Counted from the first letter of the stretch, positions 23,991-31,729 are shown. The stretch: 64,000 nt of DNA from Butyrivibrio sp. (GCA_015056575.1 SVGA01000013.1:1-64000), one strand, 5' to 3'. Numbers and translations: made by a program. Notes: generated from the letters alone by a model not told the origin.

Positions 23991-24070
23991 CCGCCCATTG
24001 TCCCCCACAGACTGAGCGGTTATTCACGTAACTAATCATTAGTTGGGGCTACCCGTCTACCGGTAGCGCC
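23986..24070. ncRNA. Terminator plus conserved block, possible antitoxin RNA region
   Basis: AATAACCGC (23987-23995) pairs with GCGGTTATT (24016-24024), ending the toxin-like mRNA. GGGGCTACCCGTCTACCGGT begins at 24045 and ends AGCGCC at 24070. The same arrangement occurs at 55492-55577, and partial blocks (GGTAGGCGGTTAG) are at 23801-23813 and 39094-39106. An antisense RNA started in this block would cover the toxin message; no promoter was proven. Confidence 0.45.
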
Positions 24071-24121
24071 TATCTATTAACATATTATCATTACCGCCCA
24101 TTGTCGTCAAACTGAATACTT

Positions 24122-24196
24122 CTACTTCGCCCTGATTTCCCTGTCGGTATTCTCTTTGGATACGCCAAGTATCCTGTATGCTTCCTTAAGTGTCAC
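24122..24196 (-). pseudogene. J-domain (DnaJ) N-terminal fragment
   Basis: Starting at a GTG (24194-24196) overlapping the HNH gene end, the frame reads TLKEAYRILGVSKENTDREI then RAK and stop. LKEAYRILGVSxxxxDxEI is the first helix and turn of a J domain; the HPD motif and everything after it are gone. Either the end of a former HNH-J fusion after a frameshift, or a separate truncated gene. Confidence 0.5.
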
Positions 24197-24510
24197 GCTT
24201 TAATCCCATTTCCGGAGGAAACCTCGTCCCATTCTTTCTTGTATTCATCAGCGCTCACGCAGAATGCGCTCTTGAGAAACGGGTAATACTCCCGCGTCGT
24301 TACGAGCCGCGAGCCCTTCTGCCTGTTGCACTTCTTGCACAGGGGAAGAAGGTTTCTCTCATCGTCCTCGCCGCCCCTGTACTTCGGCACGAAATGCTCG
24401 ATGGTCACCTTTTCAAAAGAGATTTCTTTGCCGCAGCGGGCACAGACTCCCCCTGTCTTCTCTGCGATGATCCGCTTTATAGCTGCTTTTTTGCGCTTCT
24501 GTCCCCTCAT
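24193..24510 (-). CDS. HNH endonuclease
   Basis: 105 residues. The zinc ribbon CARCGKEISFEKVTIEHFVP, with C-x2-C, then PLCKKCNRQKGSR (second C-x2-C), surrounds the HNH motif IEHFVPKYRGGEDDERNLLP. A basic N-terminus (GQKRKKAAIKR) fits nucleic-acid binding. GGGGGTAAC lies before the ATG. Stand-alone HNH proteins of this kind occur in mobile elements, restriction and repair; nothing nearby decides the role. A J-domain fragment follows at once. Confidence 0.85.
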   Translation of the reverse strand: MRGQKRKKAAIKRIIAEKTGGVCARCGKEISFEKVTIEHFVPKYRGGEDDERNLLPLCKKCNRQKGSRLVTTREYYPFLKSAFCVSADEYKKEWDEVSSGNGIKA

Positions 24511-24548
24511 ATGTTACCCCCATAGCTTGCCGTTCTCCGGGCGCAATC

Positions 24549-24622
24549 AGCCCGGCGGCCCCGGCGCAATCAGCCGAAAGCCCTAAGCACAACCTGCCCG
24601 GCGGCCCCGGTGCAATCTCTCA
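24549..24622. repeat. Duplicated block at the 3' end of thpR
   Basis: GCCCGGCGGCCCCGG followed by (C/T)GCAATC occurs twice, near 24549 and 24597, the second running into the last codons of thpR. On the minus strand each copy begins with TGA followed by GATTGC, so the stop codon region is part of the duplicated unit. Nothing else is in the gap. Confidence 0.7.
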
Positions 24623-25132
24623 AAATGCCCTTACGTAGCCTACTTCCGTGTACACCATACCGTGCTTGCCCCGCTCCGACTTCATCAGTGAGATCCCGTT
24701 CACCCTCGCGGGCTCACTCTCCTGAAACTCCGGCAGGAAAGCCTTATCCCTGGTGCACTCGGCCCTTCGGATAAGCGTCACATGAGGCAGGAACTTTTTC
24801 CGGTCAAAAGAGATCTCTTCGTCCAAAAGAGCTCCTCGCAGGCGCTTCACGTAGTCTCTAAGCGCCTCGTTCTCCTCAAAGTCCGCAAAAAACATATCTT
24901 TGAAAGGCCTGTACCCACTGAGCCTTACAGAAAATGACCGCAGCGGAACGCTCTTCATCACTTCCACTATCTGCTCGGGATCGTCATTCTCACCAATGAA
25001 GGCCAGCGTCATGTGCAGGTTCTCCCTAGGCGTGTAACTGCCCTTAACACCGCTGCGCCTAAGGTCATCCTGGATCTCCTCAAGAGAATCCAGCATATTT
25101 TCATCAAAGCAAACGGCAATGAAAAGTCTCAT
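24620..25132 (-). CDS. thpR: RNA 2',3'-cyclic phosphodiesterase (2'-5' RNA ligase family)
   Basis: 170 residues, a 2H phosphoesterase. The two catalytic tetrapeptides are NLHMTLAFIG and LPHVTLIRR, in the right spacing. These enzymes open 2',3'-cyclic phosphates on RNA ends. The N-terminal MRLFIAVCFDENM is the usual first strand. GAGGT precedes the ATG. It appears monocistronic. Confidence 0.93.
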   Translation of the reverse strand: MRLFIAVCFDENMLDSLEEIQDDLRRSGVKGSYTPRENLHMTLAFIGENDDPEQIVEVMKSVPLRSFSVRLSGYRPFKDMFFADFEENEALRDYVKRLRGALLDEEISFDRKKFLPHVTLIRRAECTRDKAFLPEFQESEPARVNGISLMKSERGKHGMVYTEVGYVRAF

Positions 25133-25617
25133 ATGGTGTACCTCGTAGCTTTTCTTTTATTTTACCAAAAAAACTGCCACATTTCTGTGACAGCCTTGAA
25201 TATAGGAAAGTGCATAACTACGAAAAGTTCTTTTCAGGTCCGGGGATTACGGCATGAAATGAGTTTTTAGAATCTTACAGTAAGGCAAAAAAAATATTAC
25301 TGTACGAATCGGAAATCGCAATTCAAACAGTAATAATTCATCTCCAAACAAAGGATTTATGCTATATTCTTATGCTTATATGTAAAATATGGATCTAAAT
25401 AACGATAATCCGTCCCGGGTAGGGCATTTTGTCTTTATAATCTACGGCAGGAAATAGGAAATCGGATCTGTACAGTAAGCTCAGAATTTGATTACTGCAC
25501 AGAATACAAAAACTGAATCCTGCAGCCCGGTTTCCCGCGGCAAAAAAGAAAAACATCATCCTTCCTGCAGCCCGGTTTCCCAAACAATTCAAAAAGAAGC
25601 CTAATCCGCCTGCCTCT
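25133..25617. other. AT-rich intergenic stretch
   Basis: No gene is supported. It holds the thpR promoter region, AT-rich sequence with several ACAGTAA/TTACTGT half-palindromes (25275-25335), and an exact 19-base direct repeat, TCCTGCAGCCCGGTTTCCC, at 25518-25536 and 25563-25581, just past the end of the DUF554 gene. Confidence 0.6.
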
Positions 25618-26346
25618 TTATCCCGCCATCCCGGGAATATACGCCGCCAGCACCGCCAGCAGCACCGCAGGCAGCATATTCGCCACCCTCAGCCTCTTCC
25701 CCCACACGAGATTGATCCCGACGCAGAATATCAGTATAGATCCCACCAGCGACAGGAATCCCACAGCCGTATCCGTCATCAGAGGGGAGATCAGCTTCGC
25801 AATCAGCGTTATCGAGCCCTCAAACACAGCAATTGGAATCGCGGAAAAGACACATCCCTTTCCCATCGATGACGTCATTACCGCAATGATAATAAGATCC
25901 AGCACCGACTTAACAGCAAGAGTCGAGTAATCCCCCATAACTCCGTCCTGAATTGCCCCGACAATCGCCATGGCTCCTATGCACACCGTAAGTGATGCCG
26001 TAACAAAAGCATCCACGAACATCTTATCTTTGCTGTTGCCGGTTTTTACCTTAAGCCACTCTCCGAACCTCTCGAACCCTCTTTCAATCTTAATAAGCTC
26101 TCCGATCAAAGTTCCGATGGCCAGAGTAAGCACCACCAGCATTGACTTTCCGCTCACAAGACCCGCGCCCTCTATCGAGAGCATTCCCTGCATCGCTCCG
26201 GCTATCGCAATGAACAGCACGCTTATTCCACAGGTTTTGGTAATTGAGTCCTGCTGCTCTTCTGAAAAAAGATTCCCTACGAAGCGCCCCAAAAGGCCGC
26301 CCGCCAAAATACACACAACGTTGATTATCGTTCCAAGCCCTATCAT
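25618..26346 (-). CDS. DUF554 membrane protein (YdfK-like)
   Basis: 242 residues, about seven membrane helices. The start MIGLGTIINVVCILAGGLLG and the later KSVLDLIIIAVMTSSMGKGC are typical of DUF554, an uncharacterised putative transporter family. AAGGAAG lies before the ATG. Its 3' end is close to a 19-base direct repeat. Function unknown for the family. Confidence 0.9.
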   Translation of the reverse strand: MIGLGTIINVVCILAGGLLGRFVGNLFSEEQQDSITKTCGISVLFIAIAGAMQGMLSIEGAGLVSGKSMLVVLTLAIGTLIGELIKIERGFERFGEWLKVKTGNSKDKMFVDAFVTASLTVCIGAMAIVGAIQDGVMGDYSTLAVKSVLDLIIIAVMTSSMGKGCVFSAIPIAVFEGSITLIAKLISPLMTDTAVGFLSLVGSILIFCVGINLVWGKRLRVANMLPAVLLAVLAAYIPGMAG

Positions 26347-26386
26347 TTTCTGCTTCCTTCAGTCCTTAAGTAGTCTGCATTCCCCG

Positions 26387-26989
26387 TTATGAAGCCTGTT
26401 CCAGAGCCATCTCGGAATTGATGAGATCCTCATTTGCCGCCATAGCCTGCAAAGTCATGGTAAGAAGCTTGTCCAGTTCCCATCCAAGTTGCTGGGCCCC
26501 GCGCTCGATCACTTCTCTTGAGCAGCCCGCCGCAAAACCCTTGCTCTTGTACTTCTTCTTGAGGGACTTAAGCTCCATGTCCTTGGTGCTTTTCGACGGT
26601 CTCATCAAAGCTGCTGCCCAGATAAGCCCTGTAAGCTCATCCGCAGCAAAAAGAACCTTCTCCATCTCGTGAGTCGGTTCCACATCTATAGTCTTGCCGC
26701 ATCCCACCGTGATCCCGTAGCCGTGGGAACATACGGAGTGAATGATATCTTCACTGACTCCGCCTTCCCTGAGAAGCTCCGGCGCCTTGAGGCAATGTTC
26801 CTCGGGATACAGCTCAAAATCAATATCATGCAAAAGACCTACAATCCCCCAGTGCTCAGCTTCTTCGCCGTAACCAAGCTCCCCCGCGTACCACTTCATT
26901 ACAGCTTCAACAGTGAGCGAATGCTGAATATGAAACGGATCCTTGTTGTACTTTTTCAGCAGTTCAAATGCTTCATCTCTTGTAATCAT
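26387..26989 (-). CDS. HD domain hydrolase
   Basis: 200 residues. HSLTVEAVMKWYAGEL, then GLLHDIDFELYPEEH (the HD pair) and the later HGYG and AADELTGLIWA (the last Asp) give the metal-binding set of the HDIG-type phosphohydrolase fold. Proteins of this kind with a YxKDPFHIQH start are widespread in Clostridia; the substrate is unknown (perhaps a nucleotide). A TTG five codons upstream overlaps the ribosome site GGAGGAG, so the ATG at 26989 is used. It directly follows mazG on the same strand. Confidence 0.85.
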   Translation of the reverse strand: MITRDEAFELLKKYNKDPFHIQHSLTVEAVMKWYAGELGYGEEAEHWGIVGLLHDIDFELYPEEHCLKAPELLREGGVSEDIIHSVCSHGYGITVGCGKTIDVEPTHEMEKVLFAADELTGLIWAAALMRPSKSTKDMELKSLKKKYKSKGFAAGCSREVIERGAQQLGWELDKLLTMTLQAMAANEDLINSEMALEQAS

Positions 26990-27006
26990 TCTTTTCTCCT
27001 CCAAAC

Positions 27007-27477
27007 TTAAAAACCTTTTCTCTCCCTGGCTTTCCGGATCAGCGCCTCCGCCTCGTCAAAGGCCCCGGGAAGATAATCCGCCTGCCATTCTTTGCCTTCT
27101 TTTTCCTTGCGTTTGATCTCAGCCCAGGCGGCGTGAAGCTCTTCCTCAGTGGCGAACTTCATATCCCCGAACACGTGGGGGTGGCGCCTCACCATCTTGT
27201 CTGAGATAGCCTTCGCAACATCGTCAAAGGTAAAAAGACCTTCCTCCTCCGCCATCACAGCGTGAAACATGATCTGCAGCAAAAGATCCCCAAGCTCTTC
27301 CTTGAGATTGTCCGCATCGCCGGTCTTGTCCAGGATGTTGATGCCACCGATGACCTCAGCCGCTTCCTCGATGCATCCGGGCTTTAAGCTCATATGAGTC
27401 TGAGCCTTGTCCCAGGGGCAGCCGTCTTCACTTCGCAATTTTTCAACTATGGTTTTCAGTCTTTCAATCTCACTCAT
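27007..27477 (-). CDS. mazG: MazG nucleotide pyrophosphohydrolase, N-terminal type
   Basis: 156 residues, a single MazG domain. It hydrolyses NTPs to NMP and pyrophosphate, removing aberrant nucleotides. DGCPWDKAQTHMSLKPGCIE, then EEAAEVIGGINILD (the first EExxE) and LKEELGDLLLQIMFHAVMAE (the second metal motif), then RRHPHVFGD, are all present. The Asn/Gln-type C-terminal second domain of long MazG is absent. GGAGGAGC precedes the ATG at 27477; the long frame upstream is not used. It lies 31 bases behind the macro-domain gene in one operon. Confidence 0.93.
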   Translation of the reverse strand: MSEIERLKTIVEKLRSEDGCPWDKAQTHMSLKPGCIEEAAEVIGGINILDKTGDADNLKEELGDLLLQIMFHAVMAEEEGLFTFDDVAKAISDKMVRRHPHVFGDMKFATEEELHAAWAEIKRKEKEGKEWQADYLPGAFDEAEALIRKARERKGF

Positions 27478-27508
27478 ACCCGCTCCTCCGATCCATTTGG
27501 AATCCTGA

Positions 27509-28057
27509 TCATTTTGTGCGCAACCCCATACCTCCTTCAAACTCCGCCTGCGCCCTGGCCATCTCGTTTCGGCCATATGCGCAGAGCTTAACCTCGATAT
27601 CGTAATCCGGGTAGTCACTGATGAATTTTTTGTATGCCCTGCAGCACTGCCTGGTGGACTCTACTGCCGGATTCTCGAGCCTCCCACCGAATATTCCCGA
27701 GCTTATCAAGGGAAAAGAAATAGTGTGGTACCCGTTCTCTTTCATAACCGAAAGGGAGTTGTAATAAGCATCAAAAAGCTTATCAAAAGCCTCAGGTGTG
27801 GCGCCAAAGTTCGGTCCAACGGCGTGGATGATGGCTTTTGCGTTCGTCAGATTAAACGCCGGAGTGATCACAGCATCGCCGTCACTAAGCGGCGTCCTGT
27901 ATTTGCTGCAGGCCTTTGCCAGTTCATCCTCTCCCGCCTTGGCAAAGATCACACCACATATTCCGCCGCCGGCCCACAATCCGCTGTTGGCCGCGTTTAC
28001 CACTACATCCGCCACCTGATCCGCGCAGGATCCGTGTATCAGCTCTATCTTACTCAT
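27509..28057 (-). CDS. Macro domain protein (ADP-ribose hydrolase-like)
   Basis: 182 residues, a single macro domain. VVNAANSGLWAGGGICGVIF is the ADP-ribose binding loop, and AIIHAVGPNF plus ISFPLISSGIFGG complete the site as in YmdB-type O-acetyl-ADP-ribose deacetylases. It would remove ADP-ribose or its esters from proteins or nucleic acids. Its ATG lies inside the end of a deoxyribosyltransferase-like gene (eight-base overlap), so the two are produced together. The pair suggests a role in handling ADP-ribose or nucleoside metabolites. Confidence 0.92.
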   Translation of the reverse strand: MSKIELIHGSCADQVADVVVNAANSGLWAGGGICGVIFAKAGEDELAKACSKYRTPLSDGDAVITPAFNLTNAKAIIHAVGPNFGATPEAFDKLFDAYYNSLSVMKENGYHTISFPLISSGIFGGRLENPAVESTRQCCRAYKKFISDYPDYDIEVKLCAYGRNEMARAQAEFEGGMGLRTK

Positions 28058-28391
28058 TGTCTTCCTCCAGATATCTTACCTTCTTGCCGTGTGCCTTTGC
28101 ATACTCAATCTCTGACCTGGTGCTGTCGCCGATATAGCCGCCGACGTTGATCACAAAGATCTCATCGGACATATCGATCTTGCGCTTATGGATATCGTCC
28201 AGCATCTCCTTGGTTTTGGTGAGGGTTCCTTCGTCCATGTTTTCCCAGACTTCGGAATCCCCGGCGTGGCCAAAGAGCCCAACGCTGATGACTATGTTGC
28301 CTTCCAGTGTCAGCTTCTTTTGCATCTCCATAAACTGGTCTTTAAAGCGTGTGCTTCCGCACAGGGTTATTACAGGGTAGTTTCCTTGCAT
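28050..28391 (-). CDS. Nucleoside 2-deoxyribosyltransferase-like (DUF4406-type) protein
   Basis: 113 residues. The start VITLCGSTRFKDQFMEMQ and the later IHKRKIDMSDEIFVINVGGY with GDSTRSEIEYAKAHGKKV form the nucleoside 2-deoxyribosyltransferase fold, in which the Asp-containing M/A-D-x-I-F-V-I strand and the S-x-x-E-I-E-Y-A helix bind the ribosyl part. The same fold is used by enzymes that cut N-glycosidic bonds in nucleotides, related to the TIR/SLOG superfamily. It overlaps the macro-domain gene. Substrate unknown. Confidence 0.8.
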   Translation of the reverse strand: MQGNYPVITLCGSTRFKDQFMEMQKKLTLEGNIVISVGLFGHAGDSEVWENMDEGTLTKTKEMLDDIHKRKIDMSDEIFVINVGGYIGDSTRSEIEYAKAHGKKVRYLEEDNE

Positions 28392-28455
28392 GGTATGGTC
28401 CTTTACTTGTCTGTATTTTCCGTTGCTAATTCAATTGCATTTTCACTTAAGTGAT

Positions 28456-28737
28456 TTAGTCACAATCAAATATTGCCTTGCTTTCGAGCCTGTCGCCGTA
28501 AGTCGCCTTCCACTCCTTATGAACCTCAGATGCATCAAATGCTTCCAAGCCATCAGGGGTCAGCTCCATCTCGATCATGATGCTGTATCTGTTGTCCCTT
28601 GTGCTGTTGGACTTATGAATGGTCACGTTCTCAACGCCATCAAGGTCCAGCGTCTTTCGGAAAAGAACCGTGATCTCAGGGAGGAGTTTCTCAGTATCGG
28701 CTTTGTCTTTGAATTTTGCTATGATGTAGTGTTTCAT
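28456..28737 (-). CDS. Dabb (stress-responsive A/B barrel) domain protein
   Basis: 93 residues. The beginning MKHYIIAKFKDKADTEKLLP and end VHKEWKATYGDRLESKAIFD match the dimeric alpha-beta barrel (Dabb) family, in which H-x-x-W/Y is usually near the C-terminus. Members have varied small-molecule roles; none can be assigned. The ribosome site is weak. It is the last chromosomal-looking gene before the AT-rich block. Confidence 0.8.
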   Translation of the reverse strand: MKHYIIAKFKDKADTEKLLPEITVLFRKTLDLDGVENVTIHKSNSTRDNRYSIMIEMELTPDGLEAFDASEVHKEWKATYGDRLESKAIFDCD

Positions 28738-28802
28738 GATTTGGGCCTGTCCTGATAAGGTGATTTGGGGTGTTTCAATAATAATTACTATAGCACAAAG
28801 AA

Positions 28803-28832
28803 AGAGCTCTCTTCCATTGGGAAAAGAGCTCG
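28803..28832 (-). terminator. Terminator of the ExbB/ExbD-EcsC operon
   Basis: On the minus strand GAGCTCTTTTCC pairs with GGAAGAGAGCTC across a four-base loop, then TTTCTTTGT. It lies 30 bases after the EcsC-family stop and marks the end of the operon. Confidence 0.85.
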
Positions 28833-28860
28833 GGACATTGCCAGGCGCAGCAAAGATTAC

Positions 28861-29679
28861 CTACATATTATCATCTCCGAGATCAATATCTTCTATTTCT
28901 GCGTCAGTATCGAAAGTATTGTTTTCTTTATAGAATTCTGGATCACAGAGGTTGTATGACATTAAGTTTTTCCGTAGCTTCATGCATCCAGGCTTAAACA
29001 TAGCGTAAGTTAATCCTCCTGATAACACTCCACCCGCTACAGGAATCATTGAAGCGACTGTGTCAGCAAATATTTGCTTTGTCATCCTTATCCCCACTTT
29101 AATAGCCACCTTTTTGACTATTGGATATATCACGCCTTTCGTTAACGCCTTTTTAGCCAGATTTTTTGCAACATGTCTTGCAAAAATATCTGCGAATTTT
29201 TGCAATGCTGCTGCAGCTCCTTGTACACCAAACATTACTCCTATAAAAAGAAGTAGCGCATTCATGGTTTCTGAATCCATCTCATCTTCGTTCATATCAA
29301 GATCATCAAAACCATAAAGATAAGCCAATTCCTGTACGGCTCTCAAAACAAATACAAAATATGAGGTAATATCTGCCGCCGCTGCTCCGACTGCAGCAGC
29401 CCCTCCAGGTATACTCGCTGCGACTGATAACCCCGTAACTTTTGTTGTTTCATAATTTATTACATGCAATGATACTTTATTGATTATTTCTTTAGAAATG
29501 CCCGCTTTAGCAGGATTATTATCTATTGCTTTTTGGAGTTGATCCTCAATACAGTACTTCATCAACTCTTTTCTAAGAAACATATCCCTGTTTATCTTCA
29601 CTCCAGGGGCTTTCATAGCAACCTTTAAAACACCCTCTAAAGTTAGTTCGTTATTTGCTTTTTTATCATTGTTAGCCAT
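28861..29679 (-). CDS. EcsC family protein
   Basis: 272 residues, last gene of the motor-like operon. SVAASIPGGAAAVGAAAADI followed by TSYFVFVLRAVQELAYLYG matches the EcsC-family core, in which a glycine-rich membrane-inserting stretch precedes a D-x-x-x-(Y/F)...RxxQELAYLYG helix. A second glycine-rich helix (VASMIPVAGGVLSGGLTYAM) and an acidic tail (DTDAEIEDIDLGDDNM) follow. EcsC proteins are poorly understood membrane-associated proteins. GGGGAG precedes the ATG; the gap to the lipoprotein gene is 21 bases. In this setting it may be the effector or membrane partner of the complex. Confidence 0.75.
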   Translation of the reverse strand: MANNDKKANNELTLEGVLKVAMKAPGVKINRDMFLRKELMKYCIEDQLQKAIDNNPAKAGISKEIINKVSLHVINYETTKVTGLSVAASIPGGAAAVGAAAADITSYFVFVLRAVQELAYLYGFDDLDMNEDEMDSETMNALLLFIGVMFGVQGAAAALQKFADIFARHVAKNLAKKALTKGVIYPIVKKVAIKVGIRMTKQIFADTVASMIPVAGGVLSGGLTYAMFKPGCMKLRKNLMSYNLCDPEFYKENNTFDTDAEIEDIDLGDDNM

Positions 29680-29700
29680 TTCTCTTCTCCCCTATAATTC

Positions 29701-30192
29701 TTACTGCTCTGCATATGGCACTCCGTTCTTATCCAAAGAATCAGTCAGTTTTTTATACGCACTTTGAGAAGCTTTGTTATTTGATATCATCACTATTTTT
29801 TCGCCCTCTACTTCATTAATTATTATTTCCAATTCTTCTAAAGATATTGGAGCATTATCATAGTAATACTCATTTTCACTAACTAACACATTTATCTCAA
29901 ATACTTTTTCCTGCGAATCATTACTATACTGATTACCGCCTTCATCACCATGTGGATCTTCACTAGGATTTGTTTCCTTTGTAGATTCAGGTTCCTTTTG
30001 TTGCTGTTCTTCTTCTCTAATTTCTACCATATCATCTACTTTTACACTCTCTTCAGCAGCTGGCATTATTCTGGTTTCACTAGGAGTTTCATCTTTTCCG
30101 CAACCACATCCACCAGAATTCACCACCGATATCAATAGTACTAAAATTATTGATAACATCTTCACTTGTTTTTTATTCATTAACTTCAACAT
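29701..30192 (-). CDS. Lipoprotein with ExbD-like extracellular domain
   Basis: 163 residues. The signal peptide ends in a lipobox-like VNSGGC at about residue 29, so the protein should be lipid-anchored outside the membrane. An acidic, Glu/Gln-rich linker (about 35-95) leads to a C-terminal domain (about 97-163) with FEINVLVSENEYYYDNAPIS, LEELEIIINEVEG and ASQSAYKKLTDSLDKNG, which parallels the neighbouring gene and the periplasmic domain of ExbD/TolR (strand, (Y/F)-N-x-x-x-(I/V)-x-x-x-(E/D)-L, strand, Y-x-x-L-x-x-L). The ATG at 30192 overlaps the previous gene by 20 bases. Homology to ExbD is inferred from pattern. Confidence 0.6.
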   Translation of the reverse strand: MLKLMNKKQVKMLSIILVLLISVVNSGGCGCGKDETPSETRIMPAAEESVKVDDMVEIREEEQQQKEPESTKETNPSEDPHGDEGGNQYSNDSQEKVFEINVLVSENEYYYDNAPISLEELEIIINEVEGEKIVMISNNKASQSAYKKLTDSLDKNGVPYAEQ

Positions 30193-30673
30193 AATTTATA
30201 TTCTCCTCACCTAATCTTTCGAGCAGATCATTATACGCTTTTAAAGAAGCATTATCATCTTTTATCTCTACTACCAGTTTGCCTTCAATCTTTGAGATTT
30301 TCTTAATAAAATCGTCAAGCGTTATCCTCTCATTATCATAATAGTACTCTCGTTCAACTACATTAATCTGTATTATTGCGCCATCAATAGTATCTATATT
30401 CTCTGTTTCCTGTTTCACCTGATCTACTTCTTCAGCAACAATATCATTTTCGGTCTCATTTGCTATATCAGCCCGAGTTTCAATCACAGAATTACCATCT
30501 CCTTCCCCGTCTCCTGCCCCATCTCCTGTTCCAAATCCTCTACCAAATAGTATTAACCCAACAATAATCGCAATTAAAGCAATAATTATCAATGTTTTCA
30601 CACTAATCAGCTTACTCAAAATCTTAATTACTCCAAAAATCCCCTTCAATAATGCCCCAAATATTTTCATCAT
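30173..30673 (-). CDS. Membrane-anchored protein with ExbD-like extracellular domain
   Basis: 166 residues. One or two N-terminal hydrophobic segments (FGALLKGIFGVIKILS and TLIIIALIAIIVGLILFG) are followed by a Gly-Asp repeat (GTGDGAGDGEGDGN), an acidic linker, and the domain IIQINVVEREYYYDNERITL, DDFIKKISKIEGKLVVEI and LKAYNDLLERLGEENINY. The last domain is clearly a paralog of that in the following lipoprotein. Its ATG overlaps the stop of the ExbD-like gene (TAATG), so the two are coupled. Role presumably structural in the motor complex. Confidence 0.6.
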   Translation of the reverse strand: MMKIFGALLKGIFGVIKILSKLISVKTLIIIALIAIIVGLILFGRGFGTGDGAGDGEGDGNSVIETRADIANETENDIVAEEVDQVKQETENIDTIDGAIIQINVVEREYYYDNERITLDDFIKKISKIEGKLVVEIKDDNASLKAYNDLLERLGEENINYVEVNE

Positions 30674-31257
30674 TATTCCTCTTTTCCTATAGATAGATCT
30701 GTCTCTGATATATATAGATATTTATATTCTTTCTTTAATTTTCCAAGGCCATCAACAATAATCTTATATGCTGATCTTGTACCAGGCTCGGACCCATCAT
30801 ATGTAAAGTCGCAAAAAATAGTTTGATCATTCTCGATACCAATTTCTTGAATGATTCTCAATAAGTCTACTGATACATCAGATTTTTGAACAATTTGCTC
30901 TATCAAATCCTCCTTGTGAATAATTCTAAGCCCCCAGTTGCTATTACCCATATCTAATACAATTTTTAGGTTTTCATTTCTGTTGAAACTAAGCATCTCA
31001 TTAATATTATAGGCAGTTCTTTCATTAGCTTCTCTTACTGTCTCGATTTCTTCCTCCAATTGCTTTGCTAATTTGTCAGCATCGAATTCTCTTTCTTCTG
31101 CCTCTTCAATAGCAGACTCTAATTCTTGTACTTTTTCATCTGTTCTTGCTTTGTTAGCTTGACTATCCAAATGACTAAACAGAACAAAGAAGAAGATGAC
31201 AATAAGAGTAACATCAAGCAGTGATGTAAAATCAAGTAAAATGTCTCTTTTCTTCAT
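30673..31257 (-). CDS. ExbD/TolR-like membrane protein
   Basis: 194 residues. The N-terminus KKRDILLDFTSLLDVTLIVI then FFFVLF is the single ExbD/TolR/MotB-type helix, with Asp15 in the position that carries protons in ExbD. A coiled coil follows (about 45-90, EKVQELESAIEEAEEREFDA), then a folded extracellular domain with QTIFCDFTYDGSEPGTRSAY and LGKLKKEYKYLYIS. AAAGGTGG lies before the ATG at 31257; the ATG 17 codons earlier lies inside the ExbB-like gene. It is the stator-axle partner of the ExbB-like protein just upstream. Confidence 0.75.
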   Translation of the reverse strand: MKKRDILLDFTSLLDVTLIVIFFFVLFSHLDSQANKARTDEKVQELESAIEEAEEREFDADKLAKQLEEEIETVREANERTAYNINEMLSFNRNENLKIVLDMGNSNWGLRIIHKEDLIEQIVQKSDVSVDLLRIIQEIGIENDQTIFCDFTYDGSEPGTRSAYKIIVDGLGKLKKEYKYLYISETDLSIGKEE

Positions 31258-31270
31258 TGCCACACCACCT

Positions 31271-31729
31271 TTATAAACGCTCTTCTGATAGTTCTTTTGC
31301 TTTTTCAATCTGTTCTTCTACCCCATCAGCAATAATAGAATTTGCTATTTTGAAAATCACCGAGAAGATTATTCCCCAAGCAGTTGAAGTTAATGCAATA
31401 AAAAAATTATTTTTTATATTAGTCATGTCACCGTTAGCTAAGTCTAATCCCAGCAGTCCGCACACTGTACCAAACATTCCCAGCAAAGGGAAAACTGTGA
31501 TCAGTGTAGTAAAAACTGTGTAACACACTCTAATCCCGACATAGAGATATTTTGTAAAATTCTCATTTCTCTTGGCCTTCCACCCCTCTACCCTCTTTTT
31601 AATAGAATGTTTTAGTATTAACGTTACAAAAAGTAGGAATACGGTTAAAATAGCAAATAGTAGTATCAAAAAATCATTCCCCATTATACTTTTTAATAGT
31701 AACTTAAACGCATCAGAATACATCTCCAT
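31271..31729 (-). CDS. MotA/TolQ/ExbB-like proton channel
   Basis: 152 residues, three helices: FLILLFAILTVFLLFVTLIL, then VCYTVFTTLITVFPLLGMFG and FFIALTSTAWGIIFSVIFKI. P-L-L-G-M-F-G-T-V-x-G-L-x-G followed by a T/S-rich last helix is the MotA/TolQ/ExbB family core. It is shorter than ExbB (about 240) and lacks any N-terminal periplasmic part. First gene of a five-gene minus-strand operon with ExbD-like, two ExbD-domain proteins and EcsC. The organism type has no outer membrane, so a TonB/Tol role is excluded. Confidence 0.8.
   Translation of the reverse strand: MEMYSDAFKLLLKSIMGNDFLILLFAILTVFLLFVTLILKHSIKKRVEGWKAKRNENFTKYLYVGIRVCYTVFTTLITVFPLLGMFGTVCGLLGLDLANGDMTNIKNNFFIALTSTAWGIIFSVIFKIANSIIADGVEEQIEKAKELSEERL

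Noticed and set aside
28861..31729. Zorya defence system
   Set aside because: The ExbB-like protein lacks the long ZorA tail, no peptidoglycan-binding OmpA-type domain is seen on the ExbD-like proteins, and neither a ZorD helicase nor a ZorE nuclease is in the operon. Only the motor idea is shared.
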